Positions 43,553 through 58,229 are shown, numbered from the stretch's first letter. The stretch: DNA of 64,000 nucleotides from Panonychus citri (GCF_014898815.1 NW_026515411.1:53450-117449), one strand, 5' to 3'. Notes: a model not told the origin generated them from the sequence alone. A program made the numbers and translations.

Positions 43553-44890
43553 CCCAATTTAAGAATAGATGAACTGCATTGTAATCTTCAGTCCCTAATT
43601 TGAGCAAATTAATGGCCAACTCTCGATCAATTGATAGTTTATTTCCATTCTTTAAACAAGCTCGTAACAGTTTTAACAATCGATCAGTTAATTGTTTACT
43701 TTAGTAATTATCTCGATCCCTCGTTTCCATTGTTTGAAGACTGAATGGCGCGACAAAGGTACACTTCTTCTTGTCTAGAGCAGATTTAGATGCTAATAGT
43801 TCAACAATTTCCTCGTGTCGATGTTGGTTAATGTATCCAAATTATTTTCATTCATCTTGTTTATCATTGATTTAAGAATAGATGAACTGTAAACTGTTTG
43901 ATTTGTTGTTGAACCAATTTAAGTTAGATTTTTCGAAAACTTCATTTGCCATTAGAAGATAATTAACTTTAGATTCTTTGATTCCTCGAAGAATCATGAG
44001 ACGAATGAAAAATTTATCATAATCGTTGGGATTCAATAAATCTCGCAGATATGGAATCGATTCAGTCAAAAATATTGCTTCAGGTTGATGTAAGTTCACT
44101 TCATTGGCAGTTAAGATTAAGTTTGTCTCTTCTGGTTTTATGTTCTTGGTTGAAATAGTTGAAAGTAGCGGATACGATTTTCGATGGATTCCATACAGAT
44201 CAATGAAATTGGAAGGTAATTTTATTAAAGATGCTTGATCCGCTATTTTGTAGAGAAGATCACTTATTAGTTGGTTAAACTCTCTGCCTTTTGAGACGAA
44301 TGGCTTTTGTCGGAACATGTAACGTGTCAAAATCAGATTCTCCACCTGAGCTTTGTTCTGTGTTTGAATCTCTGAGTCACTTTCTTGGTGTATCCTACGA
44401 GTTAAAACACTCTCAGGGAACATCGAGAATACTTTTTTATACATATTAATACATGGATAGTTGACTTTCTTACGCTTAGCCGAAGATAATCTTAGTTTAT
44501 TAGATAAACCATAGCTTCGTCCTTTCTTTTTACGCTTAGTATTATGATTCGACATTTCTATGTGCGTGCAATCAATACTTGGAGGAATAATTGGTTGAGC
44601 ATTAGGATTGTTGAAGATTTCTAGCCTTATTATTCCATTTAAATCAACTCTGTGTTTTGTCATTGCATTATCAACAGTTATTAAAACTGAAATAAGGGAT
44701 TTTAATGACGAAAGTGTTTCTGGATTGAGAGATAAATTCAAAAATTTCCGAGCATCATCTTGATTTGCTCCACATACGCTTCGTAGATTATAGAGTTTGC
44801 TTAAACTCACGAGCTCGTCCTAAACTTTTGTCTTTCTATCATGACCTTTACAAGGATTCCATTTGTGTAAATATTTCAGCTCAACAGGTA
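43553..44890 (-). pseudogene. Copy E, part 1: middle region placed upstream of part 2
   Basis: 312 open codons (44810-43872) cover the segment following the TPR block: SLSKLYNLRSVCG, the NLS-like KRKKKGRSYG, MFPESVLTRRI and ILTANEVNLHQPEA. It continues in broken frames to 43565 (LLKLGTEDYN). In normal genes this part lies downstream of part 2. Here the order is reversed, with a sharp junction at about 43553-43562. The 5' portion is closest to copy A and the 3' portion to copy D, so this is a recombinant. Confidence 0.78.
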
Positions 44891-45587
44891 AATTTGATCG
44901 TAAGGATGGTGGAACTCTTTTTCTCTCTCCTTTTCTTTTACATTTTATGAGCGAATTCTCTCGTTTCACAGCTCTCCCCCTGAATCGTTTCCCTTTTCTC
45001 TTTCTTTTCCCTTCGTCTCTTTTTTTCTCTTTCTCTAAGACAACAAAAAAAAAACAACGATAAATATCGATTTTTTTTACAAAATTATTGCGTCAACATC
45101 GATCAAAGTAAATCTAAACAATCGCCCATCTCTAGGGTGAATTCAAAAGAAATTTTCTTTGCTACTACAGTTTAATTGTGGATTAAATTATCCAACTAAT
45201 TTTATTAAACGATCTTTCTTGCTGCTAACAAGCTAATCGCTGATGAATTTGATGACTCGCACATTCAAATATCAATTAACTTCATATTGTATTTTAATAT
45301 TTTTCTTTCGACTAAATCGTTTTTCGAGAAAATAATGCATTAACAATTATTGCGATATTTTCTATTTACACTCAAATCAAATTTGAAATCAAAGATAAGA
45401 ATATGATCTTTTCTTATTATTAAACTCGCTTGGATGATATCGAATAGCAATTATTTTATCGATGTAAGATTTTTCTTTTTTTTCGTAGTCGTAAGAAAAT
45501 AACAAATTGAAACTATTTTCAATCGTAATGAACCTTATCGCGTTGTTTCTATACAAATTTTATGGAATTCTCATCATAGCGATGTGA
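44891..45587. other. Intergenic region downstream of copy F
   Basis: T-rich stretch (about 44930-45080), then spacer sequence related to 35930-36200. No gene seen. Confidence 0.5.
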
Positions 45588-48500
45588 TTAATCAATTGTA
45601 ATACAGAGAGGACCATTTTCATTTTCTCCAAGAAATTTTTCGGCAGATCGTTTATAAATAGGAATTTCTATCAGCTGATTACACATTTTCTTCAAATCAG
45701 CTTCAATTGGCTCCAAACTTTCATGATTTCTTTTAGCGTCTGCGATACGATTCTCATAAATACTGAAACAATATTTCATCGCTCGTTTCCCAAGATTTTC
45801 CTGATCTATATCACGGAGATAACCTTTGGCAGGTTGTCCCAATGAGCCCAAATGTATTGCGATTCGCATTAATTGTTCAGCATCACCCAAATTCTGATGG
45901 ACATTAATCAATAAATGAGTCGATCGCAGCATATGAGAAATAAAACTTCCTGGTCTTTCAATATAATTGTTCGGTATCTTCCAGATTCCATTGAAGAAAT
46001 TGCTTGCGTTGCTACGATAGAAAAGACCAAGAATCAAATCAGATTCACGGTTTTCTTCAGGTCGAAAATAAGTTTGAAAATCAGTTGGAAAGTGGAATAT
46101 ATTAGTTAAAATCTTTCTGGAAAGGAGATAATCTTTAGTAAAAAAAAAATGATGGGCCATTCGATAGAGTGATTTGTAATGATTAGGAAAACGTTTCAAG
46201 CACCTATGCATTGCTTCTTGGCACATTGTACTATTCTGGCATAATCGTGGTCCATCACTCTCCAGAATTCCATCACTGACAAACCGATCAAATCAGTCAC
46301 CACTTCATTGACATCTTCCATGATTTCTTCGTCTGTGAATTCATCTTGGCAGTTCCATTTGCTCAACGAAAAGCTCCTTTCAGCACGAGTTAAAACGCCA
46401 TAATTTGTGATAATGTTTTCGGTGACAATTTATCGCTATTGCGTCGGATGTATTTAAGAACACTGGAATGAATTCGATAATGGACTTCTAGAGCTTCGAT
46501 TTCATAGCGGGTATAATATGAATTATAATAACCGAGTCTACAAGGATAAGTTGCTCCAGTTAAGGCCAAATGCAGGTCAGATAATTCATAATATCGAAGT
46601 GCTTGTAAGATGTTGCTTCTTTCAGCGATTTTTCCCAAGTAATAATAGTTAAGCCAAATTTTATCGGCATCAACAATATTGTTTGCCGATTCAAAGCAAA
46701 CTCGAGCCTGCTCGTAAAATCGTTTACGATGTTGTTTCATTTCTTCTCGATTTAAGTTCTCTGGTCCAAATCTCTTTACTCGAGAAATATAACTCGCAAT
46801 GTCATAAGCACACTTTCCATATTCAGCCCATACCTTGAACTTGTTATTTTTCAATCGAATTGCTTCATTGAAACATCGACATGCAGTTGCTCCTAAAAAC
46901 AGCACCTCATTAGTATATGAGTAGAAAACTCGACAATCCTATTTGAAAAATAAATTTGTAATTAGAAATCGATGAATGTTAATAGCGAATATGTACTAAT
47001 ACTTACCTTGGAAAAATATGGAATCATTGAATCTGCCATGAGAAGAGCATAGGCTGCCCAAGAGTCGAAGCGATCACGATTCAAGGTTAAATCAAGTTGG
47101 TAAAATTTTTAGCTTCTCTGCAAATCAAATCGAAAGAAAATTGATATATTAATAATACATATTGGACTTAATGATAATCGATAAACTTACTTGAACTTTT
47201 GTTTTGAAATAATAATCAGCTAAGTAATAGTAAATATCTTGAGTAACATGATGTCTGGGAATATTTGATGAAGCCTCAATTGGTTTTACATTATCCAAAT
47301 ATTCATTGAACAAATTGGAAAATTTTCAGGATTTAAATTGTCAGGAATAATTGCTAGTAAACGTTTGAACAACTCTACAGCTTGAGAACTTGTTGATTCG
47401 TTAGTTTCAAACTCTGGAAGCTTTTGGGAATGTAGTAATTGTAAATTATCACAACATCGTTTAAACTTAAACTAACCCCGCTCCATGATGAGCAGGGGTC
47501 AGAAAGCTACATTCTAATTGTTTGTAGAAGCAACCAAAACACTGTTGGATTAGTCTCTTTCTTTCTGCTACATTGATTAATCAGATAATCAAGTGCGAGA
47601 TAAAACTCGCCATTTGGGTGACAACATGCTCCTTTATTCCTAGATATTCATGAGCTGAGTTGATCAAACCGGTGATTTTTCCTTCGTCTGATTTACCAAC
47701 TCGCATCTCGTTTATGAATGTTTGTAGAATACAAGTCCAGGCTATTGCATTGTAATCTTCGGTTCCTAACTTTAATAATTTGATGGCCAATTCTCGATCA
47801 ATTGATAGTTTATCTCCATTCTTCAAACACATTGGTAATAGATTTAGCAATGTGTCGGTCAATTGTTTACTTCGAGCAATTATTTCGATCCCTCGTTTCC
47901 ATTGTTTTGACGATTGAATAGCTTGACAAAGATACTCTTCTTCTTGTTTAGAGAGCTCAGATTTAGATGCTAATAGTTCAACAATTTCTTCGTGTCGATG
48001 CTGATCCAATAATGTGTCCAAATTATTTTCATTCATCTTGTTTATCATTGATCTAAGACTAGAAGAGGTATAGACAGTTTGATTTGCCGCTCGCACTAAT
48101 TTGAGGTTAGTTTTGTAAACATTTCATTTGCCATTAGAAGATAATCAACTTTAGATTCTTTGATCCCTCGAAGAATCAAAAGACGAATGAAGAAGGCATT
48201 ATATTCATTGGGATTGAATGAATCTCGTAAATATGGAATTGATTCAGTTAAAAATATTGCTTCGGATTCTTTAAAATCAACTTCATTTGCTGTCAAAATG
48301 AATTTCGCCTTTTCCACTGTCATAGTATGATGCTTAGAACACGTTAACGGCGATGGTAATGGATACCATTTTTGATGAATTCGGTACAGTTCCATAAAAT
48401 TAGAAGGTAATTTGATTAAAGTTGCTTGATCACCAATTTCACATAAAAGATCTCCAACAATATTGTAAATTTGTTTTCCTTTTGAGACAAACGGCTTTTG

Positions 48501-50577
48501 TTTCGAGAGGAAACGAGTAAGAATTAGATCCTCCACTTGATCTTCGTTATGTGTTTTCATCTCTAACTCGTCGTCTTCTTGGACTATTTCACGAGTTAAA
48601 ACACTTTCGGGGAACATGAAGAAAATCTTTTTGTACATATTGTCGACTGTTGCATCTACTGCCTTTTTATCTCGAACTGATCTTCGTTTCGCAGATGAAT
48701 CAGGACTTGATCCTCGTGTCTTTCGCTTATTACAATTGTTTGATTTTTCTTTGGAGAATTTATATCCAATGGCAGGGACGACGTAAGGTGCTGGATTGGC
48801 AGAGACTTTCAATGTTATTAATTTACTTAAATTAACTTTATGTTTTGCCATCTCATTGTTAACATGTATTATGGCAGAAATCAAAGATTGTAACGATGAA
48901 AGTGTGACAGCATCGAGATCTAAACATAGAGATTTTAAAACATTTTCTTGTGCTTTTTCCGATTCCTTTTCTATATTGTTGAGCTTCTTCAAATTCTCGA
49001 GGTCACCCATAAGTTTTTTCTTCCTTTTAATATCAACTGAAGAATTCCAATAGTGCAGATACTCTAACTCGACAGGTAATTCTATTCCTATGGATGGAAA
49101 ACGTTCCAACATCTCTGATATTAATACACGAGCTTTAAAGTAATTGCCATCCTTCATTAATCCTTTGATTGCGAGTTGTAGGCATTTATTGTGATCATTA
49201 AGCACGAAACAAATACCCATTAAAGTGTCGAGAACAAACCAATTGGTTGGATCGATTCGATGAGCTTCTTCAAAACAAATTTGAGCACTTGGTAGATCCG
49301 TAGACTTACTCAGAGCTCGTTTACCAGTTTCTATCAATAAAGTAACATAACCACCATCAATGGACGAACAGTCGAGAAAATAATCCAGATTAGTTTTAGA
49401 AACTTGCTTTTGATTCATAAATTTAACAAATTTTGTTTGAATATTGTAGATGAGATTGTTTGATTTACAGTAGCAGGATAAAGATTTACATTCATTTTTA
49501 TGGCGAAGATGATCTTTAATAAAGTCGTGAGTCAATTTAAGTAGATTATCTGGAAAGAATGGACAATGATTGGACGATTCCGTGGGCATGGGACCAGTTC
49601 ACAAGGATCACTTTCACTTTCCTCGCTCCAATCAGCACCCGATTTTGTTAATTCAGGAATATTGTACGACTGAAAGATCTCTTCAATCCACAACTTCAGT
49701 TTCGAGTCCGCAAGTTTATTATTGAGCAGATCAGATTTAATGAGATTGCTTATTCCATATTTATCATCGCGATTCAATAGATTCAAAAATTGTTTAACTT
49801 TGTCCACTGAATTTCGTAAATTGTCTATTTTGACCTTATTAGCATTCGAGTAAGACTCTAATGCTTTTTGCAATTCGTCGATGGTTTCATTGAACTTGCT
49901 CTTTTCTTTTTCCACCTCATTCGTATAGTCTTCAAGTTTAGTGTTCAATAACTCCAAATGATTTCTAATATCAACACGATGAGTGCAAATATTATTGTTC
50001 AATGTGGTGTTGATGTTGTAATTGTCGGTGTTGCTGTTGTCAAGTTCAATGGCCACAATATTAGATGAGTGATTATCCTGTTTACATGTAGCACAAAATA
50101 ACTGATTGGTTGTCTGGTCCACAAATTTAGCAATGAACATTTCACACTTTGAACATGATTGAGCTTCAGTTTCGAGATCGATAGCTCGGCATCTCTTAGA
50201 TGGTACAATTAAATTGTGAAATTTAATCAGATGCAGCTCACAAAAATCTTTATTACCGCAGAGACAATGAAAAATGGCCTGGCTATTGCAAACGGAAGTA
50301 TCTTCGCATCTTTTCCTGTCAATGGCTTTGAGATAATCATCTTCAATCAGTTTAGTTTTACACAAGACACACGAGTGATTTTCTTGCTTGCACTTGTCAC
50401 AAAATGTCTTCAAACATTTGTGTATATAGAAATGTTCACTTTGGTCGTGACCACAGTCCAACTTGTTGATTGTTTGATTACTTATTCCCTGTGAATGAAG
50501 ACATTTAAATGTAAGAGGTGAGTGAATAGTTGATAATAGAAATAGGAAGCTGACGAGTCAATACTTACTTCTGTCAT
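45588..50577 (-). CDS. Copy F: near-complete TRIM-like/CABIN1-like family gene
   Basis: Exon 1 is ATG ACA GAA (50577-50569) and intron 1 is 80 bp. Exon 2 (from 50488) encodes the zinc region (KLDCGHDQ..FYIHKCLKTFCDKC; CEDTSVC..HCLC..KDFCELH; CSKC..FC..C), the coiled coil (about 49970-49780), the TPR block (SAQICFEEAHRIDPTNWFVLDTLM) and an NLS-like KRKTRGSSPDSSAKRR (about 48720). It runs on through the central scaffold to about 47210. Two short introns with GTAAG donors and AG acceptors follow (about 47190-47113 and 47005-46940). The last exons carry FNEAIRLKNNKFKVWAEYGKCAYDIASYISR and YYLGKIAERSNILQALRYYE, ending CITID* at 45588. Breaks remain near 49590, 48097, 47590, 47330, 46385 and 46240. 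CABIN1 resemblance: DSWAAYALLMA, YGKCAYDIA and the EALEVHYRIHSSVLK block. Confidence 0.78.
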
Positions 50578-52076
50578 GGTGAATTAAAGGTAAAGCCGAT
50601 GCGAGGAATCAAATGGACAACATTTAAGTGGCTGTATGTCAACCATATTTTAAGAAAATGTCACAATAAATGATAGAAGTACAGTAGATTGAGAACCAAC
50701 ATTGAACTGCAAAAATCACTTCAAAATTTTCACCGTTAAAAGTAACAATTGAGAAAATTTGATTGGCACCAGAAAGTGATAATCAGTTAACTAGATGATA
50801 AATAGAAGACAAAAAGATTGTCAAATGATTTCTTATCCAAAGATGCTGCTAATCGCATCCATTTGTAATGAGTCAACATTAATTGTAAACAGTTAACCTC
50901 GTTACACATTTAAAAGACTAAATTTTTGACAATTTTAAAACAAGTTAGGTCTTCTCATTGGAGGCTGGTTGAGTTTTGATGTTCACTTAAATGTTACAAA
51001 TAAATAATCGGTAAGATGTTGGTTATGATCGCACTGGTTTGACTTAATTATCCCTCTGAATCTTAATCCAATTGGAATTGATCAACAGTCTTGGTAAGTA
51101 AACACGCAATTAACTTAACTTAGGCTCTTATTCACCAGCCGAGATCAAAGCTGAAATCAGGACCCCGGTAAAGACAAAGGCCGAAAAGAAACAAAAAAGG
51201 CAAAAAACGGTCGAGATTCACAACCATCAAGCAGAATTGAAATGAAAGAGCCTCAAGACATTTAAATTTGAATTTTTGATGAAATAATCATAAAAATAAC
51301 ACTTAAAGTTTAAGCACAAAATAGTAAAACAATAATCACCAAAATTTAAAATAATTTTTTTTTCTTATCTGATTTTTGACGCGCGAAGTTTGAATGTAAT
51401 TTATCGATATTTTTTATTTTATTCCAACCGAGAACTTAATTTTCTATTAATCGATACCTTGACCAAACTGACCTGAGTTCATTTCAGAATCGTAAAAATT
51501 GAGTGAAAGTAAAAGTATTTTTCCCGTAGTGAAAATGAAAGCAACTAATCTCGAGATCATCTGATTTCAAGATTAACAAAAAAGTTATTTCAAGTCCGAT
51601 TAGCTCATCTTGAGATGACGATTTCTTCAATCAAGTTGATTTCAAGTCAATTATATTAAAAAACTGTCCCTAAATTTTTAATTGTTTTGCTTACTGATCA
51701 TCAAACAAAACAACGGTCACAACGATACAAACGTGTTGCTCTTTAGATGCGAACGGATAATTGGAAGGGAATAAAATTAATTAATTGTTTATGGGAAAGA
51801 AAGCTCACCAAAAACAACTGCAACAAGTTCCCATTTAATTATATTAATCTAACTATTTGTATCAACATCGGCAATTGATATTTTCCCTACAAGAAAAACT
51901 GGATTAAATAGTTGATATAATAAAGTAATATATTAATAATAAAGAAAATTGATCCAAATTTATTCAAATCATCCAATTTCTATGTAAAATTGCATTAGTT
52001 TCGTTCATAATCAGTAAAGATTTTTGCGAATTTAAAAAACTTTATAAGGAAAGATATTCGTCATTAAAGTTAGTGA
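50578..52076. other. Intergenic region between copies F and G
   Basis: The upstream region of copy F and 3' flank of copy G. About 1.5 kb without a supported ORF. A less AT-rich patch at about 51130-51260 shows no recognisable motif. The last 120 bp recur at about 58590-58707. Confidence 0.5.
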
Positions 52077-55000
52077 TTAATCAATTGTTATACATTCAAC
52101 GCGATTGTCATGTTTTTCGAGGAATTTTTTAGCAGAATGTTCGTAGAAAGGATATTCCATCAATTTATTACATATTTCCCTTAAATTGGCTTCAATTGAC
52201 TTTAAGTCCTGATGATTTCCTTCCGCCTCTGCAATTCGACTCTCGTAAATACTAAAACAAAGTTCCAATGCTTTTTTCCCAAGATTTTCACGATCGGTTT
52301 CACGAAGATATCCTTTGCTTCTCAATTCTAATGAATTCAAAATATTGCGATTCTCAATAATTGTTCAGCATCACCTAAAGTTTTATTCATCAATCAGTAA
52401 ATCTGTCGATCGACGGATGTGAGTACAGAAACTTCCTGGTCTCTCGATTGAGTAGTTCAATGTCTTCAGGATTCCATGGAATATATAATAGTTACATTTA
52501 GTCGTCGAAAAGATCTTGAATGGGTGAAGATTTTACTGTTTCAGTTGAATTATCCCCAATTTCGAAGTAGTAGAACTTTGAGGATGAGTAGGCAGTTCAA
52601 ATGGCTCGGTGAGTATCTTTCGAGCGTTTGCAAAATCTTCAGAAAGAGAATAAAGATAAGCCATTCGAGAAAGAGCTTTGTAATGACCTGGAGAACATGT
52701 TAATATTCTAAGCATCGCTTCACGACACAGATTTATGATTTTCGATGTAATCGTTGGTCTTCACTTTTCACAGTAGCCAAATCAGAAATTTCCTTTCCGG
52801 TATCATCAATGGTTTTATTATTTTGACACAGAATCAAAGAGAGTAATACTTTTTCTGCACGAGTTAAAACCTCCAGTATTTCCGGTGATAGAGTTTTATC
52901 TCTTTGATTATACTTGAGGGCATAAGCGTGAATACGATAGTGAATTTCAATGCCAAAACGATAATGAATAGAATTGACATTATTAATTCCAGAAATATTC
53001 CATTTGAGACAAAATGAGACAAAGATAATCCGTAATATCGAAGTGCCTCTGAGATGTTACTTCTCTCAGCGATTTTCCTAAGAAATAATAATTCATCATA
53101 ATTTCGACAGCATTGGCAAATTTGTTTGCTGATTCAAAGCAAACGCGAGCTTGTTCTAAGAATTTCTTTCGCTGTTTATTCATCTCTTCCTTTTGTGAAT
53201 TCTCCAAAACTGGTCCAAATTTCATGACTCGAGAAATGTAACTCGCAATGTTATAAGCACTTTCCATATTCGAGCCATATCTTGATTCATTATCTTTCAA
53301 TGGAGTCGCTTTATTGAAACAACGAAATGCTTTATTCCAAAATTCAACGGATTATAAGCAGATGAGGAAAAACTCGACCATTCTATTCGTGAATGTAAAT
53401 ATGAGATTAGAGCTTTAACAAAATAGGTGGTTTTAACACTTACAGTTGAAGAAGATTGATCAATTTGACTTGTTATTGCTAGAGCACATCCAGCCCATGA
53501 ATCAAATCGATTGAGATTTAAAGATAGATCGAGAAAGTAAAATTGGACGGCTTTTCTATGAATTAGATGAATATTATTAGAAATCATTTAAATTTGCTAG
53601 CTATTAAATGAATTGACTTACAGAACCTCTTTGTTTTTAAGTAATAATCAGCTAAATAATAGTAAAGATCTTGAGTAACATGATCTTTTGGAATACTTGA
53701 TGACGGCTCAATGGATTTTCCATGATCGACATATTCTTTGACAGAATTGGAAAATCTTTCAGGATTTAAATTTTCAGGGACCTTGGAAGCAATTTGAGTA
53801 ACAGCTCTGCAGTATTTGCATTGATAGAATCACATTTTCACTATTAAAAGTTGGCAAAGTTTTAGGAATAAAATGATTGTAAATAGTATTCATGTCCTTC
53901 CAATGTAAAGAAACTCCTGATTCAGGATGAGCTGATAGAAAGTTACATTCTAATTGTTTGTAAAACAACCAAGGCAGCTAAGAATCAATTTCTCTCTCAT
54001 GATATTTGATTGATTGATTATAATTGAGTGAAAGAGATAAAACTCTCCATTGAATGACAACAAACTCCTTCACTCCTAGATATTCATGAATTGAGTTAAT
54101 CAAGTAAGTGATTTGCCCTTCGTCAATGTGTCCACATCGCATCTCGTTTATGAAAGTTTGTAGAATACAAGTCCAGGCCATTACGTTGTAATCTTCAGTT
54201 CCTAATTTTAACAATTTGATGGCCAATTTCGATCAATAGATGTTCCATGACCATTCTTTAGACAAGATCGTAATAGATTTAGCAATGTGTCGGTTAATTG
54301 TTTACTTGAGCAATTATTTCGATCCTCGTTCCCATTGTTGTGATGATTGAATAGCTTGACAAAGATACCTTCTTCTTGTTTAGAGAACTCAGATTTAGAT
54401 GCGAATAGTTCAACAATTTCCTCGTGTCGATGCTGATCCAATAATGTCCAAATTATTTTCATTCATCTTGTTAATCATTGATCTAAGACTAGAAGAGGTA
54501 TACACAGTTTGATTTGCTGCTCGCACTAATTTGAGGTTAGTTTTGTAAACAATTCATTTGCCATTAGAAGATAATCAACTTTAGATTCTTTGATCCTCGA
54601 AGAATCAAAAGACGAATGAAAAATTTATCATAATCTGGAGTAATCATCAAATCTCGTAGATAGGGAATCGATTCAGTCAAAAATATTGCTTCGGATTGAT
54701 TGAATTCAACTTCATTAGCAATTAAAATCAAGTTTGTTCTGCCAACATCTATATTCATGATTGAACACGTTAAGGGTGTCGGTAATGGATACCATTTTCG
54801 ATAAATTCTGTACAGATCTCTGAAATTAGAAGGTAATTTGATTGCAGTGGCTTCGTTTGCTATTAACATAAAAGATCAGCAATAAGCAGATGAACTTGTC
54901 TGCCTTTTGAGATGAATGGTATTTGTTTCGAGAGGTAACGGTTAAAATTAAATGTTCCACTTGAGCTTCGTTCTTTGTTTGTACCTGTAACTCCTCTTCT

Positions 55001-56985
55001 TGGACTATTTCACGTGTTAAAATACTTTCTGGTAACATTGTGAATATCTTTTCGTACATGCTGATGGCTATTGGATCTTTCGGCTGTAAATCTTCGCCCG
55101 ATTTTCGTTTCGCTGAAGGATCATGACCTTGGCTCTTTCGTTTATTATTTTGATTAAGGTTTCCTTTAGAAGAAATCGTATTAGCATTGGACAGAGGATT
55201 AGAAAGAGGATTGCCAGTGATCTTCAATGGTATAAATGTACTAAGGTTGAGTTTTTGTTTTTCGATTTCACTATTAACAACTATTAAAGCTGAAATCAAG
55301 GATTGTAGCGAAATCGTTTCGATATTGAGGTCTAATAGCAGAGATTTTCGAACATTTTCTTGCTGAGTTTCAGTCTTCTTTTGTCCATCACGAAGTTGTT
55401 TCGTCTTGTTGAGTTTGTCTAAAATTTTTGTTTTTCTTGTCAAATCATCTGCAGAACTACAATCGATTAGATAATCAAGATCAACAGGTATTTCTGATTT
55501 TAAAGTTGGTGAAAATTTCAAAATCTCTGATATTAAAACACGAGCTTTGAAGTAATTACAATCTGCAGTCAAACCTTTGATCGCAAGTTTTAGACAGTTA
55601 CTGAAGTCATTTAGAACGAAATAAAGACCCATTAAAGTGTCAAGAGCAATCCAATTGTTCGGACTGATTCGATGAGCTTCTTCAAAACAAACTTCAGCGA
55701 CGATAAAATCAGACTGATTAAGAGCTCGTTTACCAGTTTCAATCAATAGAGTTATACAACCACCAGCGATTGATGAGCAATCGAGAAAATAATCCAGATT
55801 ATTTTGTGAAAGTTTACATTCAGTCTTAAGGTCGTAAAATTTTTTCGTGAGACTGTTTTGTTCACAGTAACAAGATGAAGCTCTACAGATAGTTCGGTGG
55901 AAAATTTGTTCTTTGATTAAGTCGTAAGTTAATTTGAGAAAATTGTCAGGAAAAAAAGGACCATGATTAAGCTTCCAGTTCCGCGGACCAGGAACCAACT
56001 CGCGAAAAGCTTTTCCAGATTCTTTAGTCCAATCTACACCCGATTTGGTTAATTCAGGAATAACATACGATTGAACTATCTCTTCGACCCATAACTTTAA
56101 TTTCGAGTCCGCGAGTTTATTGTTAAGCTTATTCGACTTGATGAGATCGATTATTCCAAATTTATCACTGCGATTCAATTGATTCGAAAATTGTTTTACT
56201 TTGTTTACTTCCGTTCGCAAAGAGTCTATTTTGGCCTTGTTGACACTCAAGTAACTTTCTAATTTACTTCTCATGTGGCCAATTCCTTTATTGAATTCGG
56301 CCTTTTCGTTTTCTATCTCGATCGTATAATCTTTTATCTTGTTGTTCAATAGATCCAGTCGCTTACGAACATCAGCACAATAAATTTCGACGTTTTTGGC
56401 TATGCTTGTGTTGTCGGTATCGTTGTTGTTATTGTCTAGTTCAATGGGCACAATATTAACTGAGTTATTATTCTGATTACATGAAGCACAGAAAAGCTCA
56501 TTAGTTGTATTGTCCACAAATTCAGCGATACGGTTGTTACATATGGAACATGGTTGGTCATCTAAGTCCGAACTGAGAATCACAGCACAACATCTTTTTG
56601 ATGGTAAAATTGGTCGATGAAATTTGAATAAATGATCCTCACAAAAATACTTTTTACCGCACAAACACTGGAAAATGGCTTGATTGTTGCAAACGGAATC
56701 ATCTTCACATTTCTTCCTGTCAATTGCTTTGAGATAATCAGTTTCTAAGAGTTCAGATTTACACAAGACACATGAGCGATTTTCTAGTTTACACTTTCTA
56801 CAAAATGTCTTCAAACACTTGTGAACATAAAAAACGTCACTTTTATCGTGACCACAGTCCAACTTGACGATTGATTGGTTACTTGTTACCTGGAGGGGAT
56901 AAAGAGATTTAAACTGTTGAATTGAACGAAAGGTCAGTTAAAGGATAATAATAGAAAGAACAACAACTAATACTTACTTCTGCCA
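52077..56985 (-). CDS. Copy G: family gene with intact 5' half, frameshifted 3' half
   Basis: Exon 1 is ATG GCA GAA (56985-56977), intron 1 is 87 bp, and exon 2 starts at 56889. It is open for 687 codons down to about 54960: three zinc modules (DCGHDKS..FYVHKCLKTFCRKC..CVLC; KCEDDSVC..QCLC.KKYFCEDH; CSIC..LFCASC), an Asn-rich linker, coiled coil (about 56400-56180), a PGPRNWKLN segment and the TPR block (FEEAHRISPNNWIALDTLMGLYF). A basic NLS-like stretch (KRKSQGHDPSAKRKSG, about 55130) follows. Downstream, single-base losses occur every few hundred bases (about 54940, 54890, 54595, 54440, 54320, 54230, 54025, 53835, 53090, 52740). The exon/intron layout matches copy H, of which it is a close duplicate. 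Stop at 52077. Confidence 0.78.
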
Positions 56986-57520
56986 TGAGGATCAAAGGTA
57001 AAGATGAATAAAGAAATCAACTGTATTTATGGAAAACGTATCAATAAATAATCAACATTCACATTCAAAGACGAGATGATTACAGTTCAAACAACGAACA
57101 GCTACCAAAGGCCTTTTAATTGAAGGCCCAACTATTTTCCATTTTCACTTAATTGTTACAAACAAGTCTTTCGATTCACTGGTTTAAATGGTTAATATAA
57201 GTAAATATCTTTTGGAAATTTCAGTTTGACAAAAAATTAAACATTCTGTCAGTTCTTTTCATGATAAAAAAAAACACTCGAAATTTATAAACAAGTTAAT
57301 ATAATGTTAATTTATTAACTATTGATAACTAGTAATTACAATCAACTAAACCTGTTCATTTTTCAAAAGAGCGGGAAATTCAAAAGAATAAACAACAATC
57401 TTTTTGCAATCACAAACAAAGCATTTAAATTGAAACAATTTTAGTGTCGGTGAAAATCATGAGAACTGAAAAAGAAACTTGATTATGAGAGATTCATATC
57501 GTGAAAACAGTGATTAGTTA
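56986..57520. other. Upstream region of copy G
   Basis: No ORF. It is similar in layout to 63635-64000 upstream of copy H, with shared sequence such as caaaggcctttttaat-like and gataaaaa.aacactcgaaa blocks. Confidence 0.5.
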
Positions 57521-57860
57521 ATTGTTACACATTCGACACAATTGCCATGTTTTTCGAGAAATCGTTTAGCATATTCTTCAGACAGGATGTTCCATTAACT
57601 TGTTAAACATTCTTCGTACATCAGCTTTAATTGGCCGTTACGAATTGTTATCGATACTAAAATACGATTCTCATGTGTTACAATGTTTCATTTCTTGTTT
57701 GTTTTAGATTTTGTTGATATGCAACACGCAGAAATCCTTTGCTACTCAATTCTGACGAAGTCAAAAGCGTTGAGATTTTGAGCAATTGATCAGCATCATT
57801 AATAATTCTTGTTAACTTTGATCAATAACTGAATGGAAATGCATGTGGGTAATAAAACGT
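57521..57860 (-). pseudogene. Fragment of the family last exon
   Basis: 57521-57800 reads back to the conserved C-terminal tail (NCVECVTN*-type ending, KHGN, FLRVA) in broken frames. It is an isolated 3' relic. Confidence 0.6.
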
Positions 57861-58229
57861 CCTGGTCACTTGATAATGTTGTCTGATAGTAATTACAATC
57901 AACTTACTAAAATTGTTCATTTTTCGTATGAGGGGAAATTCAAAAGGTTCGTAATTAAAAACGATCTCGATTAAAAAACTTTAAACTTATCGGAATCTTT
58001 GAAATAGAAAATGAATTAATTTTGAATGTTTTACATCAATTCGATTAAATTTAAATAAAAAAAATTGTTGTTCGTATTGAAACAATGGAGATATTTTCAT
58101 CGGTCAGTCTTTTCCTTGAAATTCAATGTACAATTAAATCATCTAACTTATGGAGATAATTTTTCTAAATTGTTATTACCTGTTAACAATCAACGTTCCG
58201 ATCAACATGCTATCAGATGAACATCAATA
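57861..58229. other. Intergenic spacer
   Basis: AT-rich, and I see nothing in it. Confidence 0.4.

Noticed and set aside
51121..51260. Possible RNA gene in the less AT-rich patch
   Set aside because: I could not find a tRNA-like or other known fold. Nothing beyond base composition supports it.
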